A DNA stretch of 14,854 bases from Algoriphagus sp. (GCA_023255285.1 JALRIY010000039.1:1-14854); one strand, 5' to 3'. Shown: positions 5,974 to 14,202, numbered from the stretch's first letter. The notes: generated by a model not told the origin, from the letters alone. Numbers and translations are program-made.

Positions 5974-8670
5974 TTATCTGAACTGTTGGCCAATGGTAAA
6001 GTGGAATTGAGGGCCACTTCGTTCGAGGGTTCCTGGTGCAGTATCGAACCCGTAGCCCCAATCTACACCGAGTAGACCAAAGGCAGGCATGAAGATACGT
6101 GCGCCTACACCCGCAGATTTCTTGAGGTCGTAGGGGTTGAAATCCTTGTAATCTCCCCAGTTGTTACCCGCCTCTGCAAAAGTGAGCAAAAAGATGGTTG
6201 CTGATGGGTTAGGCGATACGAGGAAGCGTAGTTCCATAACGTACTTATTGTACACTACTCCACCATAAGGATCTGGATCCGCAGATCCTCGTGAATCTCG
6301 TCCAGGGGTAATTGTTTGGTTTTCATACCCGCGCAAACCGACAATTTCTTGGCCCAATGCAAAGTTGTTAAAGTTCATTCCATCCCCTCCCATCACAAAC
6401 CTTTCCAAAGGTATAATGCCAATTCTATTGCCGTAGGATCCTAAAAAGCCCATGTGTGCACGTGCGCTGGCTACGAGTTTGGAGGAACCAAATACTGGGG
6501 TGTAAAAAGAGGCATCAAACATCCACTTGTGGTATTCTAGCCACTTGTATTTTTCTTGGTCACCAGATTCTCCGTTGAGTGATCTATTGAGCGAAGCATA
6601 GGGTGGGGTTAAATTCATCGATAGAATGATATTTGATCCCTGTCTCGGGTAGATCGTGTTGTCCACGTTATTTCGAGCGACCGTTGTATTTAGAATTACA
6701 CTTTTTGAATTTCCTGTTGGATAGCTCAATCCAAAAGAGGTTCCAAACTGGTTGAACTCATAGTTTTGGAACTGGACAGAGTTGCTAATACTAAAGTAAT
6801 CATCTGGCCAGGTAATTCGTTTAGAAAGGCCAAGAGTCACGCCGGTAATTTTGAAGTAGCCTAAATCTCCACCATTAGGGTTTTGGTTAAAGAAATCGAC
6901 CTGTCGCTGTATGGAGTGGTTGAAGGCAAAACTTAAGGAATTAGGTTTTTTTCCTCCAAACCAGGGTTCACTTAAGGATAGAGAATAGTTTTGGAAGGAT
7001 TGTCCATTTGCTTGGACCCGGAGGGAAAGCTTTTGCCCATCTCCTACAGGAAGTGGATCCCATTTGCTAAAATCGCCAATATTTTTGATAGAGAAATTGT
7101 TGAATACTAAACCAACTGTACCTACAAATCCAAAGAAACCTCCCCATCCACCGGACAATTCAATTTGATCATTTGGACGTTCTTCCAATTCAAAAATGAT
7201 ATCTACCGTTGCATTCTCAAAGTTTGGCCGAAGGTCTGGGTTGATCTTTTCTGGGTCAAAGTAACCTAGGGTTGAAAGTTCGCGTATAGTTCGCACCAGT
7301 AGGCTTCGATTGAATTTTTGGCCTGGAAGGATTCGGATTTCTCGCATGACCACATGGTCAGAAGTCCGGTCATTTCCTTTGATCCCAACGCTATTTACAG
7401 TGACTTGAGGGCCTTCAAAAATCCTCATTTCTAGGTCAATAGAGTCACCGCTAACATTGACCTCTACTGGATCAATATTAAAAAACAAGTACCCATTGTC
7501 TTGGTATAAGGAACTTACATCATCGCCTTTTTGCGGGTCGTAGTTGAGTCGCTTGTCGAGTTTTTCTTTGTCGTAAACATCCCCCTTTTCAATACCCAAT
7601 TTTGCCAAAAGAACCGCGTCTTCGTGTATGTAATTGCCCGTAAAAGTGATATTGCGGTAGTAATACTTGCGTCCTTCTTCTAATGAGATGGCGATATTGA
7701 TTTTATCTTCGCTGAATTTGTAGATGGAATCCTCTAAGATTTTAGCGTCTCTAAATCCCTTGCTATTATAAAAAGCAATTACTTTTTCTTTATCACCTCG
7801 GTATTCTTTCGGGATGTATTTCGAGCCATTAAAAAAGTTTAGTTTGAAATTTTTGCTGATGTAATTGCTTACCTGCTCTGAGGTAGCAACCTTGCTACTG
7901 AGTAGGGAACGTGTAAGACTCTCTCCATTTGCGTCGATTAAACGGCTGTAAATATCTTTAAAGATCGCCACTCGTGCATGTTCTTTTGTTTTCTTTAGCT
8001 TACCCTTAAGTGTTCTGTCGCTGATTTCCTCGTTTCCATAAAAAGAAATTTCATTGATTTTTACTTTGGATTTTGGTGCGATATCAAATCGTAATTTGAC
8101 GCTATTGGGGAGTGTAGTGTCTCGATCTTGAATGATTTTTACTTCAGTGTTGAGGAAGCCTTTGTCAAGGTAGTATTTTTCAATATTTCGCTTCGCGGTA
8201 TTCAGCACATCATCTCGTACTACTCGGCCTCGAATGTTGACTTTATCGCGTAATTCACCCTCCTGCGTTTTGTTGATGCCCTCAAATTCTACACGAGAGA
8301 ATCTTGGTCTTTCGGTTAAGTCAAGTAGTAAATAAATGTCTTCGCCTTCGATTTTTGTGACCAAGATTTTTACATCCCCAATAATTCCTTGTCCCCATAA
8401 TTTTTTGAGAGCTCCAGAGATTGCATCTCCAGGAACTTCAATACGGTCGTCTACTTTCAAACCAGAAAGTGAGATAATTGCAATCTCGTCTAGGGTAGAT
8501 AATCCTACCGCTTTGATCTCAGCAATTCTAAATTTCTGAGGTTTGGCATAATTCAATTCCAGAATGTTGACCGGTCGTGAGGATGCATAGCGACTTTGGC
8601 CCAAACGAATTTGGGCTATGGCACTTGCCGACCATATCAAACAAAACAGAATTAATAAACTTCTTTTCAT
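5974..8670 (-). CDS. bamA: Outer-membrane protein assembly factor BamA
   Basis: This 898-residue Omp85 protein is the core of the machinery that folds beta-barrels into the outer membrane. A signal peptide (residues 1-19, ending SAIA|Q) is followed by POTRA repeats covering roughly residues 45-500, recognisable from recurring motifs such as RVEFEGINKT, KINEISFYGNEEI, RNITFTGNYI and VNSVGIKGNDRT. The C-terminal half is a 16-strand barrel. The conserved loop-6 motif appears as GLRGYENQ near residue 780 (VRGF/Y type). The barrel ends HFTIGQQFR: the usual terminal aromatic is present but one Arg follows it. It is longer than the E. coli protein (about 810), mostly because of extra sequence in the third POTRA region (KDIYSRLIDANG onwards), as common in this phylum. 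It starts six bases after uppS and precedes two ompH genes. Confidence 0.96.
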   Translation of the reverse strand: MKRSLLILFCLIWSASAIAQIRLGQSRYASSRPVNILELNYAKPQKFRIAEIKAVGLSTLDEIAIISLSGLKVDDRIEVPGDAISGALKKLWGQGIIGDVKILVTKIEGEDIYLLLDLTERPRFSRVEFEGINKTQEGELRDKVNIRGRVVRDDVLNTAKRNIEKYYLDKGFLNTEVKIIQDRDTTLPNSVKLRFDIAPKSKVKINEISFYGNEEISDRTLKGKLKKTKEHARVAIFKDIYSRLIDANGESLTRSLLSSKVATSEQVSNYISKNFKLNFFNGSKYIPKEYRGDKEKVIAFYNSKGFRDAKILEDSIYKFSEDKINIAISLEEGRKYYYRNITFTGNYIHEDAVLLAKLGIEKGDVYDKEKLDKRLNYDPQKGDDVSSLYQDNGYLFFNIDPVEVNVSGDSIDLEMRIFEGPQVTVNSVGIKGNDRTSDHVVMREIRILPGQKFNRSLLVRTIRELSTLGYFDPEKINPDLRPNFENATVDIIFELEERPNDQIELSGGWGGFFGFVGTVGLVFNNFSIKNIGDFSKWDPLPVGDGQKLSLRVQANGQSFQNYSLSLSEPWFGGKKPNSLSFAFNHSIQRQVDFFNQNPNGGDLGYFKITGVTLGLSKRITWPDDYFSISNSVQFQNYEFNQFGTSFGLSYPTGNSKSVILNTTVARNNVDNTIYPRQGSNIILSMNLTPPYASLNRSLNGESGDQEKYKWLEYHKWMFDASFYTPVFGSSKLVASARAHMGFLGSYGNRIGIIPLERFVMGGDGMNFNNFALGQEIVGLRGYENQTITPGRDSRGSADPDPYGGVVYNKYVMELRFLVSPNPSATIFLLTFAEAGNNWGDYKDFNPYDLKKSAGVGARIFMPAFGLLGVDWGYGFDTAPGTLERSGPQFHFTIGQQFR

Positions 8671-8676
8671 TACTAC

Positions 8677-9414
8677 TTAAGGTTTAACTTGTTCGCCGGT
8701 TTTTCCAAACCTTCTTTCTCTCTTTTGGTAATCTTCAATCGCTGCAAACAAGTGTTCTTTTCTAAAATCAGGCCACAAGACCTCTGTAAAATGCAATTCA
8801 GTGTAAGCCAATTGCCAGAGAAGAAAATTACTTATTCTGTATTCTCCACTCGTACGAATCATCAATTCTGGATCAGGAATTCCTGCGGTATCCAAATGAT
8901 CTGCCAGCACTTGCTGGGTAATTTCTGATGGCTTTAGTATTCCTTCTGAGACTTTTTGAGCAATGTGTTGGGCAGCTTTAGTAAGTTCCCATTGACCGCT
9001 GTAACTCAATGCGAGATTGACTGTAAGTCCTGTATTTAAGGAAGTAACTTGCATTACCTCTTGTAGCTTTTGATAAGTCGATTTAGGAAGACTCGCTAAA
9101 TCTCCAATGGCATTCAAGCGAACTTTATTTTTCATCATCAGCTCCGTCTCTGCGACGATGGTTTGAACTAATAATTCCATCAAAGCTTCCACCTCTTCTT
9201 TGGGTCTGGACCAATTTTCAGTCGAAAATGAGAAAAGCGTAAGGTAATTTATCCCTAACTCTCCAGCACCTTCAATGGCTTCACGAACTGCTTGGATTGC
9301 ATTTCGGTGACCAAAAATTCGCATTGCCCCCTTTTTTTTTGCCCACCTGCCATTGCCGTCCATGATGATGGCAATGTGTTGTGGTAAGTTGCTTCTGTCA
9401 ATAGTTTCCTTCAT
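8677..9414 (-). CDS. uppS: Isoprenyl transferase (undecaprenyl diphosphate synthase)
   Basis: This 245-residue cis-prenyltransferase condenses farnesyl diphosphate with isopentenyl diphosphate units to make the C55 carrier for peptidoglycan and surface polysaccharides. The signature HIAIIMDGNGRWAKKKG (13-29) includes catalytic Asp19. FSTENWSRP and IRTSGEYRISNFLLWQLAYTELHF are the other conserved blocks. I use the ATG at 9412-9414, since MKETIDRSNLPQHIAIIMDGN matches the normal N-terminus; a TTG at 9483 would add 23 residues without family support. The gene is six bases upstream of bamA, so the two should share a transcript. An 81-base gap with a possible weak hairpin precedes it. Identity is certain at family level; C55 product length is assumed. 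Confidence 0.96.
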   Translation of the reverse strand: MKETIDRSNLPQHIAIIMDGNGRWAKKKGAMRIFGHRNAIQAVREAIEGAGELGINYLTLFSFSTENWSRPKEEVEALMELLVQTIVAETELMMKNKVRLNAIGDLASLPKSTYQKLQEVMQVTSLNTGLTVNLALSYSGQWELTKAAQHIAQKVSEGILKPSEITQQVLADHLDTAGIPDPELMIRTSGEYRISNFLLWQLAYTELHFTEVLWPDFRKEHLFAAIEDYQKRERRFGKTGEQVKP

Positions 9415-9448
9415 TTCAGCGGTTAGAATACCTACTTTTTTGGAGGTA

Positions 9449-9479
9449 CAAAAATGGGATTTCTTTTTCAATAAATCCC
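9449..9479 (-). terminator. Weak hairpin with U-tract between the DUF6089 gene and uppS
   Basis: On the minus strand GGGATTT (9479-9473) pairs with AAATCCC (9462-9456) around a ten-base loop, followed by ATTTTTG. It lies between the DUF6089 stop and the uppS start. The stem has only three G-C pairs, so it is at best a leaky terminator. The 3' flank CATTTTTG also differs by one base from a -7 promoter element, so the region could equally help start uppS-bamA transcription. Confidence 0.35.
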
Positions 9480-9495
9480 TCAAGCATCCAATTAA

Positions 9496-10254
9496 TTAAT
9501 ACGTAAAGCACCTTGCCTTGGTGAGGGTATAGCTTAAAGTGACTCCAAGAAAATAGTACCAGTCCTTGGTATACGGGTTACCATAATTCAATCCTGAAGG
9601 GAGAGGCTTGCTAGTTGGGTCTATTGGGGTTTCAAATCGTGGTGAAGCGGGAAGTTGGCTATCTAGTTGATCCAAAAAATCTGAAGTGGTAGGTCTAAAA
9701 CCAAGTTCTACACCTAACGTTAATTGTGGTCCTACTAGTACTTTTATACCCCCTCCAAAGGGGACAACCAAGGTCTTTAGTGAATATTTTTCCACAGCCA
9801 AACTTTCATTAATTCGACCTTCACCCCCTACAAAACTGTATCCCAGCCCAAAAAAGGCGTAAGGTGAAAATTTAAATTCACTTTTATGGTTGACGTAGTC
9901 GAGGAAGTTGAACTCCATGACCGTGGTTAGCTCTGTGATACGACCTATAAAGTGCGCATTTCGAACCGCCGCAAGGGCATCTATGGGTTGGATGCTGTCT
10001 GCAGCCATTACCTCTGCCAGACTAACTCCCACACGCAGACTCCAAACATTGTCAAAATTTCTCTTGCCAAATAACGTTCCTTGAAGGCCAGTTTGGCCAG
10101 CATCAATTTTTCGAAGTAGATCACCAGAGTAGACAGCAGCACCTAATCCACCACCTACCTCATAACTTTGGGCAAAAAGCGATTTTGTCGTACTGAAGAC
10201 TAGGAGGGAAATTCCTACCCAAAGATGGAAAATCTTAAAATTGAATTTTTTCAA
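9496..10254 (-). CDS. DUF6089-type outer-membrane beta-barrel protein
   Basis: This 252-residue protein has an N-terminal signal peptide (FKIFHLWVGISLLVFSTTKSLFA|Q, cleavage near residue 28) and alternating amphipathic strands rich in Gly and aromatics, such as YEVGGGLGAAVYSGDLL, YAFFGLGYSFVGGEGR and YYFLGVTLSYTLTK. It resembles the small barrels annotated DUF6089 in Bacteroidota, which often neighbour uppS and bamA. The only start that keeps the signal peptide is TTG at 10252-10254: an in-frame TAG lies at 10273-10275, with no ATG or GTG between, and the next Met is deep in the barrel. The ATC and ATA codons just upstream are less likely alternatives. No Shine-Dalgarno is visible. Its substrate or role is unknown; it may be an envelope structural protein. 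Confidence 0.8.
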   Translation of the reverse strand: MKKFNFKIFHLWVGISLLVFSTTKSLFAQSYEVGGGLGAAVYSGDLLRKIDAGQTGLQGTLFGKRNFDNVWSLRVGVSLAEVMAADSIQPIDALAAVRNAHFIGRITELTTVMEFNFLDYVNHKSEFKFSPYAFFGLGYSFVGGEGRINESLAVEKYSLKTLVVPFGGGIKVLVGPQLTLGVELGFRPTTSDFLDQLDSQLPASPRFETPIDPTSKPLPSGLNYGNPYTKDWYYFLGVTLSYTLTKARCFTY

Positions 10255-10343
10255 GATGATGCAAGTTATGAACTACCTAACGTTTAAAAAACGAGCCTTG
10301 GTATTTAGAGGGTTAATAATTGTTAAGCGTTTATATACCCCTA

Positions 10344-11219
10344 TTAATTTCTCATGTCCAAGCCCCAATTTAACTTTTGACGTAGGGTATCGAAGAAATG
10401 ATAAGTGGGTAATTTTACCAATTTTGCGGAGAAAGACTCCTTTTTTACATGTAGCTTTACTTCTGAGGAGATAGAAGTAGACCTAGAATCTAACGAAATC
10501 ATGAACTTATCGCTACGTCCTTCGATCTCAAAGCTGATTTCTGATTCTTCTGACACGATGATGGGACGGACATTTAGGTTGTGTGGGCTAACGGGGGTGA
10601 TTACAAAATTTTTGGCACCAGGCGTGATTAATGGACCTCCACAACTTAATGAATAGCCAGTAGAGCCTGTTGGGGTAGCTACAATTAAGCCATCTGCCCA
10701 GTAGGAATTGAGGTACTTCCCATCGATATACGTATGGACGGTAATCATCGAAGATGTATCTCTTTTGTGAATAGTAAACTCATTCAGTGCAAAGTTTTCC
10801 CCATGAAATAATTTTTTAGAGCCGGTTAAAGAAAGTAGGGTTCGGGCTTCAATCTGGTAATTTCCAGCCACTAACTGAGTGACTGCATCTTCGATTTTAT
10901 CGGTAGCCACTGTCGCTAAAAAGCCTAACCTGCCGGTATTAAGCCCGATAATTGGAATTTCCTTGTCTCCAACCATGCAAACTGAATCCAGAAGGGTTCC
11001 ATCTCCCCCTATAGATAAGAAAAAATCCAAACCCATGTAATCTGTCGATTGGTGAAGTAATCCATAGGAGTGAGGAGAAGAACTTAAATGGCGAAGTTGC
11101 TTGTCCAAGTCAGGAGTTAAGCAAATGGAAACTCCTAGCTGCTGTAATTTTTCAAAAAGCCCAAATAAGGTAGGCAAAAACTCAGCCTTTAATGATAAGC
11201 CATGTATTGCAACTCTCAT
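10344..11219 (-). CDS. nadK: NAD kinase
   Basis: This 291-residue cytoplasmic enzyme phosphorylates NAD to NADP. Key motifs are SIGGDGTLLD (catalytic Asp73 in GGDGT, 71-75), NTGRLGFLA, NE at 146-147 followed by FTIHKRDTS, and the glycine-rich block ADGLIVATPTGSTGYSLSCGG near 176-195. Length and motif order fit the bacterial family with no gap. The ATG at 11219 directly opens with the expected MRVAIHG strand. It starts two bases after the CBS-domain gene stops, so the two are a coupled pair. It is followed by an 89-base spacer, holding only short AT-rich inverted repeats (10281-10293, 10313-10326), before the DUF6089 gene. Confidence 0.96.
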   Translation of the reverse strand: MRVAIHGLSLKAEFLPTLFGLFEKLQQLGVSICLTPDLDKQLRHLSSSPHSYGLLHQSTDYMGLDFFLSIGGDGTLLDSVCMVGDKEIPIIGLNTGRLGFLATVATDKIEDAVTQLVAGNYQIEARTLLSLTGSKKLFHGENFALNEFTIHKRDTSSMITVHTYIDGKYLNSYWADGLIVATPTGSTGYSLSCGGPLITPGAKNFVITPVSPHNLNVRPIIVSEESEISFEIEGRSDKFMISLDSRSTSISSEVKLHVKKESFSAKLVKLPTYHFFDTLRQKLNWGLDMRN

Positions 11220-11221
11220 AG

Positions 11222-11887
11222 TTAAATGGCCAAAAACCGCAATAGGTTGCCAATTCGATCTTCATCTGTACTTAATCCTAGCTCTTCTTGCCCAAAATCA
11301 TGGACACGGTAACCAAATCGGATAAGGGTTGCCTTCACATGTCTACTATCTGGGACATCCAACTTGAGTGTAATTTCCACCTGCTTAGGATTTGAGGGGT
11401 CAGTGTGCACCAGACAGCTGATGACTTTGGCATTTTCAGATTCGATGAGCCTAGCAATCTCAGATAATTGAAAATCCTTCATTTCCAAAGAAACTACCAA
11501 AACAGCTCCTAGGGATTGAATGGAATAGCTTTCTGCATAAATCGTTCTTGCTTCAACGACCGAAACAACTCCTAAAAAAAGCTGAGTTCGATCTATTACC
11601 GCAATCCATTTGGCTTGGTGCTCATTTGAAATTCGGAGCAAATCATACAAATGCTGGTCTGCATACACCCAACAGCCGGAGCATTCCAGCTCTACTTGTG
11701 CGATTTGAACATCTAAATGTTCTTGTTCAAGTAGAATTTCATCTTCCACAAACCCTAAAAAAATACCTCCTTCTACCACGGGTAAGGTAGTTAGCTCGCA
11801 CTCTTCCATTTTTTTTAAAGCCAAACCCACAGGTTCAGAAATGGTAAGCGAGGGAACAATAGGATGAATTAAATCTGCTGCTAGCAT
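11222..11887 (-). CDS. CBS-domain protein with ACT-like C-terminal domain
   Basis: This 221-residue cytoplasmic protein has two CBS motifs in the first 120 or so residues (MLAADLIHPIVPSLTISEP, then TTLPVVEGGIFLGFVED; second motif around YDLLRISNEHQAKWIAVIDR and FLGVVSVVEA). A C-terminal domain follows from about residue 125 (GAVLVVSLEMKDFQLSEIARLIES) with the beta-alpha-beta pattern of ACT domains. CBS pairs bind adenine nucleotides and ACT domains bind amino acids or other small ligands, so it is probably a sensor or allosteric partner, but no target is shown. AcuB-like proteins share this architecture. Its gene leads directly into nadK with a two-base gap, so regulation of NAD kinase or of NAD(P) level is a testable idea only. 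The 82 bases upstream hold no consensus promoter; TATGATTTG at 11914-11906 is a -7-like site with one extra base. Confidence 0.85.
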   Translation of the reverse strand: MLAADLIHPIVPSLTISEPVGLALKKMEECELTTLPVVEGGIFLGFVEDEILLEQEHLDVQIAQVELECSGCWVYADQHLYDLLRISNEHQAKWIAVIDRTQLFLGVVSVVEARTIYAESYSIQSLGAVLVVSLEMKDFQLSEIARLIESENAKVISCLVHTDPSNPKQVEITLKLDVPDSRHVKATLIRFGYRVHDFGQEELGLSTDEDRIGNLLRFLAI

Positions 11888-11969
11888 AAATGAAAGTTAG
11901 GAAATCAAATCATAACTAAAAACGCTTTTCTTGAGGATCTTGTTCCTTTAACTGAAGATCTGTTGTTTG

Positions 11970-13166
11970 TTAGGCTAAACTTTGTCCAAGAATGCCCAAG
12001 ACAATTCCTCCAGTAATGATGTATACAGAGGAAATTTTTGTGAATTGAAGCAAGGAATAAGTACCTAAAATGAAGAAAATATTCAGTGCATTGGCTTCCA
12101 ATGGCTCAAATAGTAGGTACGCGGCAGCAATGAGCATGCCACATGAAACCGCGTTGATGCCTTCTAAAGCTGCACGTACGGGGCGGTACAGCTTAAGTTG
12201 GTCCCAAAAGCGAATGACAAAAAATATTAGAAATATTCCTGGAAGGAAAATGCCAGCAGTAGCAATCAAGCCCCCAACTACAAATCCAAGAAGCCCAAAT
12301 TCACGCATAGAAAGGGCACCAATGTAGGTTGAAATTGAAAAGGTAGGACCAGGAATTCCTTTAGAAAGTGCATAGCCTGTTAAAAACTCCTCTGAACTTA
12401 AAAACTGTTTAAATTCCACAAATTCAGTATATAAATAAGGAATTAGAACTTGTCCTCCTCCAAAAATAAGGCTACCATTTCTATAAAAATTTTCAAAAAG
12501 TAGTAGCGGCTGGTACTTGGTAAGTGCTCCTCCAAGTGCCGCTAGCATCAATACTCCTCCCCAAAGGTAAAAGTTACTCCACTTGACATGCAAAGATTTA
12601 TCTTCTTCAACCTTCGGTTGATTTTTATATTTTAGAGAGGTACTGAGACCCCCTAGCAGGAGTAGGATAGGAAAAATGTAGGGGGAACTATAAAAAAAGG
12701 AAACAAAAGCCGAAAGTAATAGCAATACAGTAGCTTCAGGTGTTTTGATCATTTTTTGAATGGTTTTTTGCGCCGCAAAAATCAAAAAACCTATGGCCAT
12801 TGGCTGAATGTATTTTGCAAATCCCAGGGCATTCGGGCTATTTTCTTGTAAAAAGTGGATCAAAATCGCTGCAAAAATCATCGCCACAGTCGCTGGTAGA
12901 ATCCATACTATCAAAGTTAAGTAGGCGAGACGGGGACCTCCTACCCGGAACCCGATTGCACAAATAAGTTGGGTTGCAGAAGGTCCAGGCAACATCGTGC
13001 AAAGTGCATTCAATTCCCAAAGTTCCTCTTCTTGAATGTACCTTCTCTTCGTTACCATAAGCTCAAGCAACATGGCCAAAAGGACTTGAGGTCCGCCAAA
13101 AGAGGTTAGCGAAAGGGTGAGGGCATCTTTTAAAAAGACTACATATCGGATTGTCCGAATAGACAT
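11970..13166 (-). CDS. ChrA-family chromate/anion transporter, two-domain form
   Basis: This 398-residue inner-membrane protein has about ten to twelve hydrophobic segments. It shows the duplicated CHR architecture: the first half has SFGGPQVLLAM (FGGP at 23-26) and CTMLPGPSATQ (PGP at 60-62), while the second half has SLIFGGGQVLIPYL (FGGG at 235-238) and SKGIPGPTFSIST (PGP at 272-274). A charged loop near residues 177-195 divides the halves. Family members export chromate, probably with or instead of sulfate, but many chromosomal copies have no proven substrate and do not confer resistance. No chrB-type regulator is present. It begins one base after the stop of the upstream oxygenase, so the two are co-translated. 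I therefore avoid the symbol chrA. Confidence 0.9.
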   Translation of the reverse strand: MSIRTIRYVVFLKDALTLSLTSFGGPQVLLAMLLELMVTKRRYIQEEELWELNALCTMLPGPSATQLICAIGFRVGGPRLAYLTLIVWILPATVAMIFAAILIHFLQENSPNALGFAKYIQPMAIGFLIFAAQKTIQKMIKTPEATVLLLLSAFVSFFYSSPYIFPILLLLGGLSTSLKYKNQPKVEEDKSLHVKWSNFYLWGGVLMLAALGGALTKYQPLLLFENFYRNGSLIFGGGQVLIPYLYTEFVEFKQFLSSEEFLTGYALSKGIPGPTFSISTYIGALSMREFGLLGFVVGGLIATAGIFLPGIFLIFFVIRFWDQLKLYRPVRAALEGINAVSCGMLIAAAYLLFEPLEANALNIFFILGTYSLLQFTKISSVYIITGGIVLGILGQSLA

Positions 13167-13167
13167 C

Positions 13168-14145
13168 CTATTTTCGTAATCCTAGTTCTCGAAGTCTTTC
13201 TTCCAAAAATTCTCCTGCAGTACAATCTGGAAATTGCTTAGGCATGTCCTCAGAAATACAGCCCGGTAGACAACTGAGATCCATTTCTGAGCGGGGATGC
13301 ATGAAAAAAGGGATTGAATACCTGCTAGTATGCATCATTTCACGGGGGGGATTGACTACCCTATGAATGGTGGACTTCAATTTTTTATTGGTCAACCGCT
13401 CCAGCATGTCACCCACATTCACTACCAATTGATCGGGAAGGGCAGTAATGGGAATCCATTTGCCATCTCTTCGCAAAACTTGTAAGCCATCGGCACTTGC
13501 CCCCATCAATAAAGTGATTAGGTTGATGTCTCCGTGCTCTGCTGCTCGTACGGCATCGGCAGGTACTTCCTCCGGGTTTTCAATCGGGAAGTAGTGGATT
13601 TGGCGTAAGATAGAATTTCCGTGAATCACCTTGTTTTCAAAGTAGTCCTCACTTAATCCAAGAATTAATGCAATGGCACGGAGCATTTGTCGGCCTGCAT
13701 TTTCCAAGGTTCTGTATGCCTCCAAGGCATCCTCTTTGAATTGTGGAAGTTCCTTAGGCCAGCAATTTTCTGGGTATTCAGTCTTAATTGGATCTGAGTC
13801 CGGAATGTCATTCAGATCTTGACCTACATGGTAGAATTCTTTCAAATCCCCTGTATTTCTACCTTTGGCGTGCTCTTTCCCCTTTCCTGTGTAGCCTCTT
13901 TGGTAGCCTATTTCTGGTTTCTCGTACTGGGTTTTTACCGCATCTGGGAGAGAAAAAAAAGTAGCGATAGACCCATAAAGGCGGTCTTGCAAATCTTTGG
14001 TAAGCCCATGATTTTTGATAGCAACAAAACCTATAGTTTGATAGGCTTCCCCAAGTTTATGAACAAATGCTGCTTTTTTTTCAGGATTACCTGAGGTAAA
14101 GTCAGCTAAATCCAAACTGGGAATTTCATCAAATAAGATGTCCAT
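13168..14145 (-). CDS. 2-oxoglutarate/Fe(II)-dependent oxygenase, isopenicillin N synthase-like family
   Basis: This 325-residue cytoplasmic oxygenase begins with an N-terminal DIOX_N-like region (residues 7-115: IPSLDLADF, GFVAIKNHG, FFSLPDAVK, GYQRGYTGKGKE) and continues with a jelly-roll double-stranded beta-helix. Iron ligands are clear: His204 and Asp206 in EHGDINLITLL, and His261 in STIHRVVNP. Arg275-Tyr-Ser277 is the RxS motif expected to bind the 2-oxoglutarate C5 carboxylate. This supports a true 2OG-dependent enzyme. The family covers isopenicillin N synthase, ethylene-forming and gibberellin-type oxygenases, and many uncharacterised bacterial members, so substrate is unknown and no antibiotic cluster is here. 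The ATG at 14145 is preceded by a divergent promoter region. The gene is first in a two-gene unit with the ChrA-type transporter. Confidence 0.92.
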   Translation of the reverse strand: MDILFDEIPSLDLADFTSGNPEKKAAFVHKLGEAYQTIGFVAIKNHGLTKDLQDRLYGSIATFFSLPDAVKTQYEKPEIGYQRGYTGKGKEHAKGRNTGDLKEFYHVGQDLNDIPDSDPIKTEYPENCWPKELPQFKEDALEAYRTLENAGRQMLRAIALILGLSEDYFENKVIHGNSILRQIHYFPIENPEEVPADAVRAAEHGDINLITLLMGASADGLQVLRRDGKWIPITALPDQLVVNVGDMLERLTNKKLKSTIHRVVNPPREMMHTSRYSIPFFMHPRSEMDLSCLPGCISEDMPKQFPDCTAGEFLEERLRELGLRK

Positions 14146-14173
14146 GTATTCGATAGATTAAGTAGTTACTTCC

Positions 14174-14202
14174 TTTAAATTCTTCAAAAATAAATATCTT
14201 TA
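14174..14202 (+). promoter_or_regulatory. Imperfect promoter for the lipoprotein gene
   Basis: TATCTTTA at 14195-14202 differs in the last base from TAnnTTTG, and TTTA at 14174-14177 stands at a 17-base spacing for the -33 element. It would leave a leader of only about 15 bases. It overlaps the opposing element at 14185-14192. Confidence 0.4.
14185..14192 (-). promoter_or_regulatory. -7-type promoter element for the oxygenase-transporter pair
   Basis: TATTTTTG on the minus strand fits TAnnTTTG exactly and lies about 40 bases upstream of the oxygenase ATG. No good -33 TTTG is found at the usual distance; ATTG at 14206-14209 is too close. The AT-rich context raises the chance of a random match. 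Confidence 0.4.

Noticed and set aside
8677..9483. TTG-initiated longer form of uppS
   Set aside because: The extra 23 residues are Lys-rich and unlike the family, and an ATG at 9412-9414 gives the normal N-terminus.
10281..10326. Short inverted repeats (CGTTT-AAA-AAACG and TTAATAATTGTTAA) after nadK as operator or terminator
   Set aside because: They are short, AT-rich and, in the second case, imperfect. No promoter consensus is near, so they are within chance expectation.
11931..11961. Inverted repeat GATCTT...AAGATC between the transporter and the CBS gene as a terminator
   Set aside because: The arms are only six bases with a loop of over ten bases and no U-tract follows, so I do not call it.
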